DNA from: Scatosoma sp045645245 | GTDB lineage: Bacteria; Bacillota; Clostridia; Christensenellales; Borkfalkiaceae | Direction: 5' to 3' | DNA: 32,090 nucleotides | Assembly: GCA_045645245.1 (NCBI GenBank) | Contig: JAZRIK010000040.1 | Location: forward strand, 1 to 32,090 | Shown: one piece after another, positions 13,305-20,992 of the stretch | Position numbering within the stretch: position 1 is the first letter of the stretch | Layout of the letters: each line of letters opens with the position of its first letter | Made by a program: the position numbers and the translations under genes | The notes under the pieces: model-generated | Told to the model about the DNA's origin: nothing | Databases searched by the model: none | What the model saw: only the letters and a program-made list of their open reading frames with translations

Positions 13305-14816
13305 TTATAAAATTTCTAAATTCTTTCTAAACGCGCGCTTAAATTCGGGGTTGACGTTTTCCGCGTCGCGCAGTTCAAGCGCGGCGTCGCCCGCCACTTC
13401 CGTTTTCATAATTACCGCGTCGCCGAGCACGTCGCAGTTCACGCCTTTCACTACGCCGCAATGCGAACGATCCAAGCTTTCTGCAATTCGAAGCAGTACG
13501 CCGAGTTTCTTCACTGCGTCCAAATCTTCTTCGGCTACGACGTCTTTGTACTTTTGCCATTCGATAAACGGCACGTCTTCGCCGTTATGACAGCCCGCTA
13601 CGAACGCCGCGAGCACAATTTCGCGGTGCGTCGCGCCGTAAATCGCGCTATTGAGCGTCATATACCAGCTATGCTTTGCGTGGCGGTAGAAGCGCACTCT
13701 TTCGCCTACGTCGTGCATACTCGCCGCAATTTTGAGTACTTTCAAATATTGACGTGGGAATTTGTGCAATACGCGGAGCTGCTTAAACAGCTGCACGGAA
13801 AGCTGCATAACGTGTTCTACGTGCTTAGTGTCGCAGCCGGCATAGCGCACGAGCGTTTCCAAGCTATACGAAAGCACGTCGGAAATGGGCTTTTCTTGCG
13901 TTAAAGGCAACGCTTGGTTAATCATCAGTCCTTCTCGTAAGCCGCAGCTGCAAATGGTAAACGAGCCGATGCTTAAATAGTCCATAAACGCTTTCACAAT
14001 CGCCGTTGCCGCCGGCATAATATCCGCGCGGTTGGGGTTAAGACCTTTGATTTTTTTACGCTTGTCCACGTCCAGACAGCGAAGCATATCGTAAATGCCT
14101 ACGAAATCGTCCTTGTCGATACGATAGTTGTGCGGCGTGTCCAGCGGATATTTCCGCACGAGTTTATTAATCTTAAACAAATTCCTAAACGAACCGCCCA
14201 CACCGATCATTTGCACTTCGGGGTCGATTTCATTCAGCCAAGGCAGCGTTTTGAGCTGTTCGGTGAAAAATTCTTCTACGTGCGCCGCCGCTTCTTGGGG
14301 CGTTGCGTCGTTTTGGAATAAGTCGGTCAGCGTGACTGCGCCAAAGGGCAACGTGGCAAAGCCAAGCAAATTACGGCGGTTATAGTAAATAATTTTTGTG
14401 CTGCCGCCGCCGATTTCCAAAATTAAGCCCTTGGGGATATCCATCGAATTGATAACGCCGCGATAAACGAGCATCGCTTCTTCTTCTTCGGAAAGTACGC
14501 GCACGGTAATATTGCAGGAAACTTGAATTTCGTCTAAAAACGAGCGTTGGTTTTTCGCTTTGCGCACCGCCGCCGTACCCACTGCCATAATGCGTTCTAC
14601 GCCGCGGGCTTCGCAAAGGCGTTTGAACATTTTCAGCGTTTTAATGGTTTCGGCAATCCGTTGCGGTTTTAAGAACCCGTCGCGGTCCATATCTTGCCCC
14701 AAACGCACGCTCTCTTTTAACTCGTCCACGACCATATAATGCCCGTCCGCGAACATATCCACGATCACAAGCCGCGCCGTATTTGAACCTAAATCAATGA
14801 TACCGATTTTTTCCAC
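13305..14816 (-). CDS. Ppx/GppA-family exopolyphosphatase with C-terminal HD-type domain
   Basis: The family hydrolyses inorganic polyphosphate or pppGpp. The N-terminal half has two actin-like lobes: phosphate-1 IGIIDLGSNTARLVIVD at the start and ILEIGGGSTKII in the middle, followed by the conserved PFGAVTLT. A VGGSFRN motif and a C-terminal HD-like region (AASMHDVGERVRFYRHAKHS ... THREIVLAA) complete the usual long form. With a GTG start at 14816 (AGAGG 8 nt upstream) the protein is 503 residues, the normal size. Extending to ATG at 14939 adds 41 poorly conserved basic residues and no better ribosome binding site. The promoter is probably 14959-14987. Whether it acts on polyP or pppGpp cannot be told from sequence alone. 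Confidence 0.9.
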   Translation of the reverse strand: MEKIGIIDLGSNTARLVIVDMFADGHYMVVDELKESVRLGQDMDRDGFLKPQRIAETIKTLKMFKRLCEARGVERIMAVGTAAVRKAKNQRSFLDEIQVSCNITVRVLSEEEEAMLVYRGVINSMDIPKGLILEIGGGSTKIIYYNRRNLLGFATLPFGAVTLTDLFQNDATPQEAAAHVEEFFTEQLKTLPWLNEIDPEVQMIGVGGSFRNLFKINKLVRKYPLDTPHNYRIDKDDFVGIYDMLRCLDVDKRKKIKGLNPNRADIMPAATAIVKAFMDYLSIGSFTICSCGLREGLMINQALPLTQEKPISDVLSYSLETLVRYAGCDTKHVEHVMQLSVQLFKQLRVLHKFPRQYLKVLKIAASMHDVGERVRFYRHAKHSWYMTLNSAIYGATHREIVLAAFVAGCHNGEDVPFIEWQKYKDVVAEEDLDAVKKLGVLLRIAESLDRSHCGVVKGVNCDVLGDAVIMKTEVAGDAALELRDAENVNPEFKRAFRKNLEIL

Positions 14817-14958
14817 TTTCTCTACCTCTTTCTTGCCCGCGCCTACGCGCTTTTCTTTACATATTGAATTTGCTTTTTTTGCGTTGAATGTTTTCATTAG
14901 GGCAGTACGCGTTTTCGCTGTGTCTATCCGCAAAACCATATTACCCTATTTTGGCAAT

Positions 14959-14987
14959 AGTTTAGCATATAAAATGCGTTTTGTAAA
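14959..14987 (-). promoter_or_regulatory. Promoter of the Ppx/GppA-maf-MreB-like unit
   Basis: On the minus strand TTTACA (14982-14987) and TAAACT (14959-14964) are 17 bp apart. It would give a leader of about 135 nt to the GTG at 14816, or 13 nt to the ATG at 14939. Confidence 0.6.
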
Positions 14988-15121
14988 TACCCTTTTGAAA
15001 ATTTTTTTGCCCTTTTGCCGATTTTTTTTATTTTTTGATAAAAATCGATGGTTTTTTTGTGCAATTTGACTATACTCACACTTTGCGCGCCGTAAAAATT
15101 TTATTTTTTCTTACGAAAAAA

Positions 15122-15149
15122 GAAAAATCTGCGTTAAAGCAGATTTTTC
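15122..15149 (-). terminator. Terminator overlapping the end of the HAD phosphatase gene
   Basis: An 11 bp perfect stem, GAAAAATCTGC (15122-15132) with GCAGATTTTTC (15139-15149), loop 6 nt, includes the stop codon. On the minus strand a TTTTTTC run follows. Confidence 0.87.
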
Positions 15150-15784
15150 AAAAGCTCGTCAATCGTTTTCGCGGCGATGGCGGGGGCGCACCGTTCAATT
15201 TCCCCTTCTTCCGCGTATCCTATATCCACCAGCGCGCAATCGATTTGGTTTTCCGCCGCGCCGTCGTAATCGTGAAACCGATCCCCGATCATCAGCGTTT
15301 TATCTTTTTCCGCACCCAAACGGCGAATCGCTTCGGCAACTACGTCCGATTTAGTGGGCAGCTCGCCGTTTAAGCCGCAGCCCACGATTTGCGTAAAGTA
15401 TTGCGCGATATTGAGTCGGTTTGCAATTTGGTCGGCAAACCGTTGCGGCTTGGAAGTCGCCATACCCAAAATATACCCTGCGTTTTTGAGTGAAATAAGC
15501 ATTTCCAAGGCACCAGGTATGAGTTCATTTTGTAAAACGCCCGTTTTTGCATAGTGTTTTCGATACGCCTTCGTCGCTTCTAACGCACGCTCCGTTCCCA
15601 TACCGAAAATATACTCGAAGGTGTATTCAAGCGGGGGGCCGACCGTTTGGCGCAAGAATGCGTCGGTGGGGTTTATATCTTCGTTCATCTCTTGCAAGGC
15701 AAGCCGCATACACGAGAAAATCCCCGGGTGCGAATAGATGATGGTACCGTCTAAATCAAATAATAACCACTTGTATTTTTTCAT
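15134..15784 (-). CDS. HAD-superfamily phosphatase, phosphoglycolate-phosphatase-like
   Basis: A 216-residue hydrolase of the HAD superfamily. Motif I is FDLDGT with nucleophile Asp10 and acid/base Asp12. Motif II is around MATSKPQ. A conserved Lys lies in the segment before motif III, GDRFHDYDGA. A helical cap between motifs I and II (about residues 20-85) with VGPPLEYTF is typical of the Gph/PpaX-like subgroup. The exact substrate is unknown. The mRNA appears leaderless: the promoter's -10 box ends 6 nt before the ATG and only a partial GATAGG precedes it. The gene ends inside a terminator, so it is a single-gene unit. Confidence 0.9.
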   Translation of the reverse strand: MKKYKWLLFDLDGTIIYSHPGIFSCMRLALQEMNEDINPTDAFLRQTVGPPLEYTFEYIFGMGTERALEATKAYRKHYAKTGVLQNELIPGALEMLISLKNAGYILGMATSKPQRFADQIANRLNIAQYFTQIVGCGLNGELPTKSDVVAEAIRRLGAEKDKTLMIGDRFHDYDGAAENQIDCALVDIGYAEEGEIERCAPAIAAKTIDELLKNLL

Positions 15785-15790
15785 ACGCCT

Positions 15791-15819
15791 ATCATACCAT
15801 ATTCTTCCAAAAAAATCAA
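15791..15819 (-). promoter_or_regulatory. Promoter directly abutting the HAD phosphatase start (leaderless)
   Basis: On the minus strand TTGATT (15814-15819) and TATGAT (15791-15796) have a 17 bp spacer. Only AGGCGT separates the -10 box from the ATG at 15784, so transcription should begin at or next to the start codon. The -35 box overlaps the stop region of the upstream TauE-like gene. Confidence 0.78.
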
Positions 15820-16178
15820 TTGTTTTTCGCCTTATACAAGGTGACGAACGAAAGCCCGATTAAAAACGCGCCGAACGCCTTTTGCAAAAGCGCCGACGGC
15901 GTGGTTGCCACGACCCATACGCCCAGCGCGGACAAGAAAAGCGCAGGGAAAATAATCCACAAAATGCCTTGCGTTTTTAGCAGTCCGTTATCCGCGTGCG
16001 TTTTTAGCGCGCCGATACTCATCGGCAAAAAGGCAAACAGGTTGGCGCATTGCGCAATTTTTTGTTCCACTCCGCCCACGAGCACGAGCAAGGGAATGGT
16101 GACCGTGCCGCCGCCCATACCCATTCCTGCGGGGACCCCGCCTAAAAAACCTAAAATGAGATAAAGATAAAATTGCAT
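15816..16178 (-). CDS. TauE/SafE-family membrane protein, half-size (second of a pair)
   Basis: A 120-residue hydrophobic protein equal to one repeat half of a TauE/SafE transporter (sulfite or organosulfonate exporter family, usually about 250 residues). It has four likely membrane helices. The N-terminal GFLGGVPAGMGMGGGTVTIPLLV is the conserved Gly-rich re-entrant helix region of the family. AGGAG lies about 8 nt before the ATG. It begins 20 nt after the other half-size gene, so the two probably assemble into one transporter. The substrate is unknown. Confidence 0.85.
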   Translation of the reverse strand: MQFYLYLILGFLGGVPAGMGMGGGTVTIPLLVLVGGVEQKIAQCANLFAFLPMSIGALKTHADNGLLKTQGILWIIFPALFLSALGVWVVATTPSALLQKAFGAFLIGLSFVTLYKAKNN

Positions 16179-16198
16179 AGTACGCTCCTATAGAAAAT

Positions 16199-16567
16199 TC
16201 AACGGGAAAAGAGCAAAAACGCGCCTGCTAAAAATTGCAGGAATGCGAATGCGATATTGACGGTTTTGGTGGGAAGCTGATTCAAAAGCTTTGCGCCCAG
16301 CCAGCCGCCCAGCGCCACGCCGATTGCCGTGGGAACGAGTACCGCGCCGTTGAAATAGCCGTTGATTGCGTATAATATAAACGAGAAGAGCGAAATGGGC
16401 AATATAATTAAAATCGCCGTTGCGTGCGCCTGCTTTTCGCGCATTCCCGTCGCGGTTAATAGGGGTACGGCAATCATTCCGCCCCCGCCGCCGAATAAGC
16501 TATTCGCGCCGCCGACCAAGCCGCCTAAGCCCACTCTTTTGATGGTGGTAATAATTTGTTTTTGCAA
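16199..16567 (-). CDS. TauE/SafE-family membrane protein, half-size (first of a pair)
   Basis: A 122-residue partner of the preceding half-transporter. Its Gly-rich helix reads LGGLVGGANSLFGGGGGMIAVPLL, and TGMREKQAHATAI is the conserved segment that follows in TauE/SafE proteins. Four membrane helices are likely. The start codon is TTG at 16567, chosen because AAAGGAG lies 6 nt upstream and no in-frame ATG is near. Together with its neighbour it spans the length of a normal full-size family member, without a visible frameshift joining the two: the gap carries a proper stop and a fresh ribosome binding site. Confidence 0.84.
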   Translation of the reverse strand: MQKQIITTIKRVGLGGLVGGANSLFGGGGGMIAVPLLTATGMREKQAHATAILIILPISLFSFILYAINGYFNGAVLVPTAIGVALGGWLGAKLLNQLPTKTVNIAFAFLQFLAGAFLLFSR

Positions 16568-16691
16568 AGCAAACTCCTTTATCTGCGCCCAAATATACCA
16601 AAAAATTCCTTAAAAGCGGACGCGATAAAAATATTTTGCGTAAAAAATTGCAAAATATCAAACTTTTTCGTTTTTGGGATAGTGTACACGC

Positions 16692-16720
16692 TTGCAAAGC
16701 AAACGATTTTACGCTAAAAT
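16692..16720 (+). promoter_or_regulatory. Promoter of the large surface lipoprotein gene
   Basis: TTGCAA (16692-16697) and TAAAAT (16715-16720) have a 17 bp spacer. The predicted start is near 16727, leaving an 89 nt leader. The -35 region lies in TTGCAAAGCAAAC, a 13-mer that recurs at 16562-16574 across the TTG start of the TauE-like gene. Confidence 0.65.
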
Positions 16721-16731
16721 AATATAGCGTG

Positions 16732-16777
16732 GTATTTTATATCGTCGCGTATGTGCGCGATAGCGTGTATAAAATAC
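16732..16777 (+). promoter_or_regulatory. Long stem-loop in the 5' leader of the lipoprotein mRNA
   Basis: GTATTTTATA (16732-16741) pairs with TATAAAATAC (16768-16777). Nested inside, ATCG(T)CGCG pairs with (T)GCGCGAT around a TATG loop. The stem lies within a few nucleotides of the predicted transcript start, a position that often stabilises mRNA. It is not followed by a T run, so it is not a terminator. Confidence 0.55.
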
Positions 16778-16815
16778 GCTCTAATAGAGAAAAAACTAAA
16801 CCAAAAGGTGGTTCT

Positions 16816-19800
16816 ATGAAAAACAATAACGCTCGCAAGAAAAAACTTCTTGCACTTCTTTTATCGGGTATGATGACGGCGTCCTTCGTCGTTGGTTTTT
16901 CCGCTTGCTCGGACGATGATTCTTCTTCGTCTAATCCGTCGGACGATACCACTACCGAATCTACCCAAAAAGACGACGGTATGATTAAAAATGCCGATTT
17001 CCAAATTTTTAACACGAATAAGGGTCTGAACGTGATCGGTACGTCCGTTAGCGGTTGGACGCGTAAGGTAAATTCGCCCACGTCTGGCAACGCGCTTTCG
17101 TCCAAGACGGCAAGCGGTATCGTGGATACGGCAAAGTGGGACGAGCTCTTTACTTCGGCGGACGGGTTCGAAGACGAAACGTTTGAAAACTGGACGGAAG
17201 ACACCGCGAAAAATAACTGGGCAAATATGTCGGTCAAAGACAAGCTTGCTTATTATGAATTCTGGGAAGAAAATAACGACGACGATGATAAACAGCTCAA
17301 AGATTTGTCGTTCTATGAAAACTTCAATATCGACCACGAAGACGTGCCGACCTGTGAAAACCCCAAAACGCACGACGACGATAAAGAAGATACTAACGTT
17401 TTGATGCTCCATAACCATTACTATTCGAGCAACTACGAAAACTTTGGTACGGCGCAAAAATACGAGTCTTCCACTACCGTCACCGTAAAAGCGGGGACGA
17501 GTGCGGAATTCTCCGTTTGGGTAAAGACGATGGATCTTACGTCCACCACGACGGGCGGCGACGCGCAAGAAGCAGTCGATAAGGGCGCGTATATCAGCAT
17601 TACCAACTCGCTCGGTTCTTCTTCGCTGGATCCTTTGATGATTAAAAACATCAACACTGCGGACGTGACCGATAACAACGGTTGGGTACAATACACCTTC
17701 TATTTGCAGGGCTCCACCTATACGGACGCTACGTTCAAAATCGTGCTCGGGCTTGGCCTTGGCGGCGGTACGGACAGAAGCGAATACGTAAACGGCTACG
17801 CATTCTTCGACGATATTTCCTGCAAGACGATTTCTAACGACGACTATGCCGACGCGCTGAACGGCGTTTCCGCAAAGGTTGTCACGCACAGCTCGGAAGA
17901 AACGGATAAGACGGTAAACACGGCGGAAGAAAGCTACGACGTGTATGCGATCGACTTCGCGCCCGCGGCAACCCAAACCGCTTGGACGGTTTTGGATAGC
18001 GCGTGGAATATCGACACCACCACCGAACGCGCAACCAACGGCAAGGTTTACACGGCTGCGGACAGCAATAAAGACGCGAACGTGGCAACGTATCACGGCT
18101 TGGGCATCGCAACCGCAAACGATAAAACGAAAATTTACACCGTTTCGCAAATGGCAAGCGACAACAATACCTATTTGCAAGCGGTTTACAATCAAGTATT
18201 TAAGGACAGCAAGCTTGTATCGGCAAACGATAAGGTGCTTATGCTCCTTTCGTATAACGGCGCGGCTTATACCGCTCAATCGGACGCAATGACGATTACT
18301 TTGCAACCGAATGCATATAAAGCGGTTTCCTTCCTTGTAAAAACTTCTGCTTTGAATGGCTTTACGGGTGCAAACGCAACGCTTATCGACGGTACGAACA
18401 AGACGATAATTTCTTCGATTGACACCACGACGATTGACAAGGTAGATATCGACGACGAAAACAAAGACATCTACGAAGGTTGGCAACGCTGCTACTTCTT
18501 CTTGTCCAACGAAACGACGGAAGAACAAACGGCGACCATTTCGCTTGGCTTTGGTCCTACGACGGTTATCGGTCAAACCAAATCTGCATTCTACGCAGGC
18601 TTTGCGGCGTTCACCGATTTTGCGATTTACGATTTCAGCGGCGATAAGGACGCATTTGAGTTGGCTGCGGAAGACACCTATACGAAAGTAGTTTCGTTGG
18701 AAGGCAATAACCAAACGCAAACGAGTACGGACGCATTCGACTCTACCGCATATATTCCTACCGACGAAATTGAAACGGGCTTTGCGAATCCCCAAAACTA
18801 TAAGGGCGTTTACTCGGACAGCGCGTATATCGTATCGGGCGGTACGGACGCGGAAGTGAATAAAAACGAAAACGCAGGGCTTTTGAATAAAGAACACGCG
18901 GATAACTACACCGAAATTTTGAAAAATCTCGGCGGCAACGGCGCTACTTGGGATACGGCAATCGGCGACGACGCTACCCAACCGCTCGTTATTTACAACG
19001 ACGGTGCGCAAACCAAGTCGTACGGCTTTATCGGTAAGCTCAACACGATAAGCGCAAATTCTTATCAAGTTGTATCCTTGCGTTTGAAAGTAAGCCAAGG
19101 CGCGACTGCGGGCGTATATCTTGTGGATACTTCGGAAGACACGCGCGATAATATGCTTACCATCGGCACGAAAACCGTTTACTGGTACGATGACGACGGC
19201 AACATTTGTGCGAAAGACCCGTCCAAAAACAACTTCAATAAAACGAGAGATATTGCGTTTAAGAAGGTAAAAGCAAACGGTCTTTACAAGGTCAACCCTA
19301 CGTGGAGCGGTGCAAGCGAAGCAGACGCAAATAAATACTACGCAAACCTTTCCGCTTATGAAAAGGACGAAGAAACGGGCAACTTACTCGTTGCGGAAAA
19401 CGGCGTTTCGTATAACTACACCAACAAATGGCTCAACGATGGCAACGACGGTGTTGCATTCTACGCAGGCGAAGACGGAAAATACTACGCAAACAGCAAA
19501 AAGCAAGCGCAAGACGAAGTGCTTGACCTTGCAAGCGTGACGGCTTTGGAAGCGCGCTACACCGCAAACGCTGATAAAGAATTGTTCGTGACGGTGACGG
19601 GCGATACGGCTACCCCCGAATGGAAAACCGTGCTCTTCTACGTGCACACGGGCGCGAAAGCGAAAAACTATCGTTTGGAAGTTTGGAACGGTACGCGCGA
19701 TAACGCGGTTGTCAACGGCGCGGGCTCGTACGTGATTGTGGACTCGTACAATCCCGGCAATGCGGACAGCAAGTTCAGCTCGCTGGTGGATTTGAGAAAG

Positions 19801-20235
19801 GAACAAATCGACGACGACGCTACGCTTGGCTCGTATTTTGAAAGCGTATATTCGTTCTACGACACCGACGCGTTCTTGCGTTATGACGAATTGGCTGACG
19901 AAAATAACGTGGGCGATTCGTATGAAGATTATCTTTCGTCCGCTTATAACGACGGCGTAGCTTATTTGGAATATTCGAACGGTAAAACGTACGAATTCTA
20001 CACCGACTATTCGTTGGTTGACCAAACGGTAAGCCCTGACGTGGAAAAAGACGAAACGGAAGACGAAGAAGACGAAACGACGGAAATCGACCCTGCAAGC
20101 GCGTGGTTGCTCGCCGGTTCTATCATCATCGCGGTTGTTCTTCTCGGTGCGGTTGTAAGCGTAATCGTTAGAAAAACAATCGGCAAGCGTATCCGCTTTA
20201 GCAAACTCGTTAAAAAGAATAAAAACAACAAATAA
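16816..20235 (+). CDS. Large surface lipoprotein with a C-terminal transmembrane anchor, function unknown
   Basis: A 1139-residue protein starting MKNNNARKKK (ATG 16816, AGGTGG just upstream; an in-frame GTG at 16729 lies at the transcript start and is unlikely). The signal peptide ends in the lipobox FSAC with Cys31, followed by an Asp/Ser/Thr linker. The ectodomain is acidic and rich in Asn, Asp, Thr and Ala. It contains at least three regions of about 150-200 residues with alternating strands ending in phrases such as GYAFFDDISCKTI, AGFAAFTDFAIYDFS and GAGSYVIVDSYNPG, which look like jelly-roll (carbohydrate-binding-module-like) sandwiches. Near the C-terminus an acidic stretch precedes a membrane helix (about 1096-1119) and a basic tail. 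A lipidated N-terminus plus a C-terminal helix would tether both ends to the membrane. A role in binding glycans or wall polymers is a guess. Confidence 0.85.
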   Translation: MKNNNARKKKLLALLLSGMMTASFVVGFSACSDDDSSSSNPSDDTTTESTQKDDGMIKNADFQIFNTNKGLNVIGTSVSGWTRKVNSPTSGNALSSKTASGIVDTAKWDELFTSADGFEDETFENWTEDTAKNNWANMSVKDKLAYYEFWEENNDDDDKQLKDLSFYENFNIDHEDVPTCENPKTHDDDKEDTNVLMLHNHYYSSNYENFGTAQKYESSTTVTVKAGTSAEFSVWVKTMDLTSTTTGGDAQEAVDKGAYISITNSLGSSSLDPLMIKNINTADVTDNNGWVQYTFYLQGSTYTDATFKIVLGLGLGGGTDRSEYVNGYAFFDDISCKTISNDDYADALNGVSAKVVTHSSEETDKTVNTAEESYDVYAIDFAPAATQTAWTVLDSAWNIDTTTERATNGKVYTAADSNKDANVATYHGLGIATANDKTKIYTVSQMASDNNTYLQAVYNQVFKDSKLVSANDKVLMLLSYNGAAYTAQSDAMTITLQPNAYKAVSFLVKTSALNGFTGANATLIDGTNKTIISSIDTTTIDKVDIDDENKDIYEGWQRCYFFLSNETTEEQTATISLGFGPTTVIGQTKSAFYAGFAAFTDFAIYDFSGDKDAFELAAEDTYTKVVSLEGNNQTQTSTDAFDSTAYIPTDEIETGFANPQNYKGVYSDSAYIVSGGTDAEVNKNENAGLLNKEHADNYTEILKNLGGNGATWDTAIGDDATQPLVIYNDGAQTKSYGFIGKLNTISANSYQVVSLRLKVSQGATAGVYLVDTSEDTRDNMLTIGTKTVYWYDDDGNICAKDPSKNNFNKTRDIAFKKVKANGLYKVNPTWSGASEADANKYYANLSAYEKDEETGNLLVAENGVSYNYTNKWLNDGNDGVAFYAGEDGKYYANSKKQAQDEVLDLASVTALEARYTANADKELFVTVTGDTATPEWKTVLFYVHTGAKAKNYRLEVWNGTRDNAVVNGAGSYVIVDSYNPGNADSKFSSLVDLRKEQIDDDATLGSYFESVYSFYDTDAFLRYDELADENNVGDSYEDYLSSAYNDGVAYLEYSNGKTYEFYTDYSLVDQTVSPDVEKDETEDEEDETTEIDPASAWLLAGSIIIAVVLLGAVVSVIVRKTIGKRIRFSKLVKKNKNNK

Positions 20236-20249
20236 GCTATAAAGCATAC

Positions 20250-20284
20250 ACCCCGTTGCGGATAATTCCGCAACGGGGTTTTTC
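20250..20284 (+). terminator. Terminator after the large lipoprotein gene
   Basis: A 12 bp perfect stem, ACCCCGTTGCGG (20250-20261) with CCGCAACGGGGT (20268-20279), loop ATAATT, is followed by TTTTTC. Confidence 0.92.
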
Positions 20285-20365
20285 TTTGTTTGTTATACTC
20301 GTTTTTTGTTTCAACGCGTACACGGTACGCGCGTTTTTATTTTTTTTGCCTTTCTTTCGATAAGA

Positions 20366-20391
20366 AAAACAGGCATTATAAAATGCCTGTT
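20366..20391 (-). terminator. Terminator overlapping the mntP stop
   Basis: AACAGGCATT (20368-20377) pairs with AATGCCTGTT (20382-20391) around a 4 nt loop. On the minus strand TTTCTTATC follows. Confidence 0.82.
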
Positions 20392-20951
20392 AAAAAGATT
20401 TCGATACCGATAACGATTAAGATAACGCCGCCTAAAATCGTTGCTTTATCCGCGTATTTCATACCCACTTTCTTGCCCAGCAATACGCCGAATAAGCAAA
20501 TTGCAAAGGTGATTGCGGTAATTACTCCCGCGCAAACCAACGCTTCTAAAATTTGATATTCCGCAATCGTGAAGCCAACGGATAACGCGTCGATGGAAGT
20601 GGCGACCGCCTGCACCAAAAGTCCTTTACAGCCGATACACGGCGGGTTTTCTTCGTTTTCCTTTTTCAAGCCGTCTATCAGCATTTTACCGCCGATGAAA
20701 ACGAGCAAGATAAGCGCTATCCACGGAATTGCTTTTTCAAACGCTTGAAAATACTGCAATATCGTATGTACGCAAATCCAGCCCAGCATCGGCATAATGC
20801 CTTGAAACACAGCAAAGATACCGGCAATCAACGACATCTTGCGTTTGCGCATTTGCGGTTCGTGTAAGCCGTTTGCAAGCGACACGGAAAACGCGTCCAT
20901 TGCAAGCCCGATGCCTAACCCCGCGCTTGTAATAAAGAATTCAAAATCCAT
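20376..20951 (-). CDS. mntP: Manganese efflux pump MntP
   Basis: MntP exports Mn(II) and protects against manganese overload. The 191-residue protein has six predicted membrane helices and the two inverted-repeat signature motifs: GLAMDAFSVSL with Asp19 and ATSIDALSVGFT with Asp121, both needed for transport in the family. A short cytoplasmic loop with CIGC lies between the halves. AAGGA precedes the ATG. In many bacteria mntP sits under a yybP-ykoY manganese riboswitch, but here only 41 nt separate it from rsmF. That gap carries a 7 bp hairpin (20969-20992), so no riboswitch fits and the gene is probably co-transcribed with rsmF. Confidence 0.94.
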   Translation of the reverse strand: MDFEFFITSAGLGIGLAMDAFSVSLANGLHEPQMRKRKMSLIAGIFAVFQGIMPMLGWICVHTILQYFQAFEKAIPWIALILLVFIGGKMLIDGLKKENEENPPCIGCKGLLVQAVATSIDALSVGFTIAEYQILEALVCAGVITAITFAICLFGVLLGKKVGMKYADKATILGGVILIVIGIEIFLTGIL

Positions 20952-20992
20952 ATTTATTCTTCCTTATTATATGCCTGTTTTTGTGGGCATAT

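Noticed and set aside
16861..19098. Very long open frame of 745 codons on the minus strand opposite the lipoprotein gene
   Set aside because: It is a shadow of the GC-biased third positions of the real gene. It is Arg/Val/Ile rich without domains or a ribosome binding site, and the plus strand has promoter, signal peptide and terminator.
20952..20992. yybP-ykoY manganese riboswitch ahead of mntP
   Set aside because: The gap to rsmF is only 41 nt with one simple hairpin, too short for that riboswitch.
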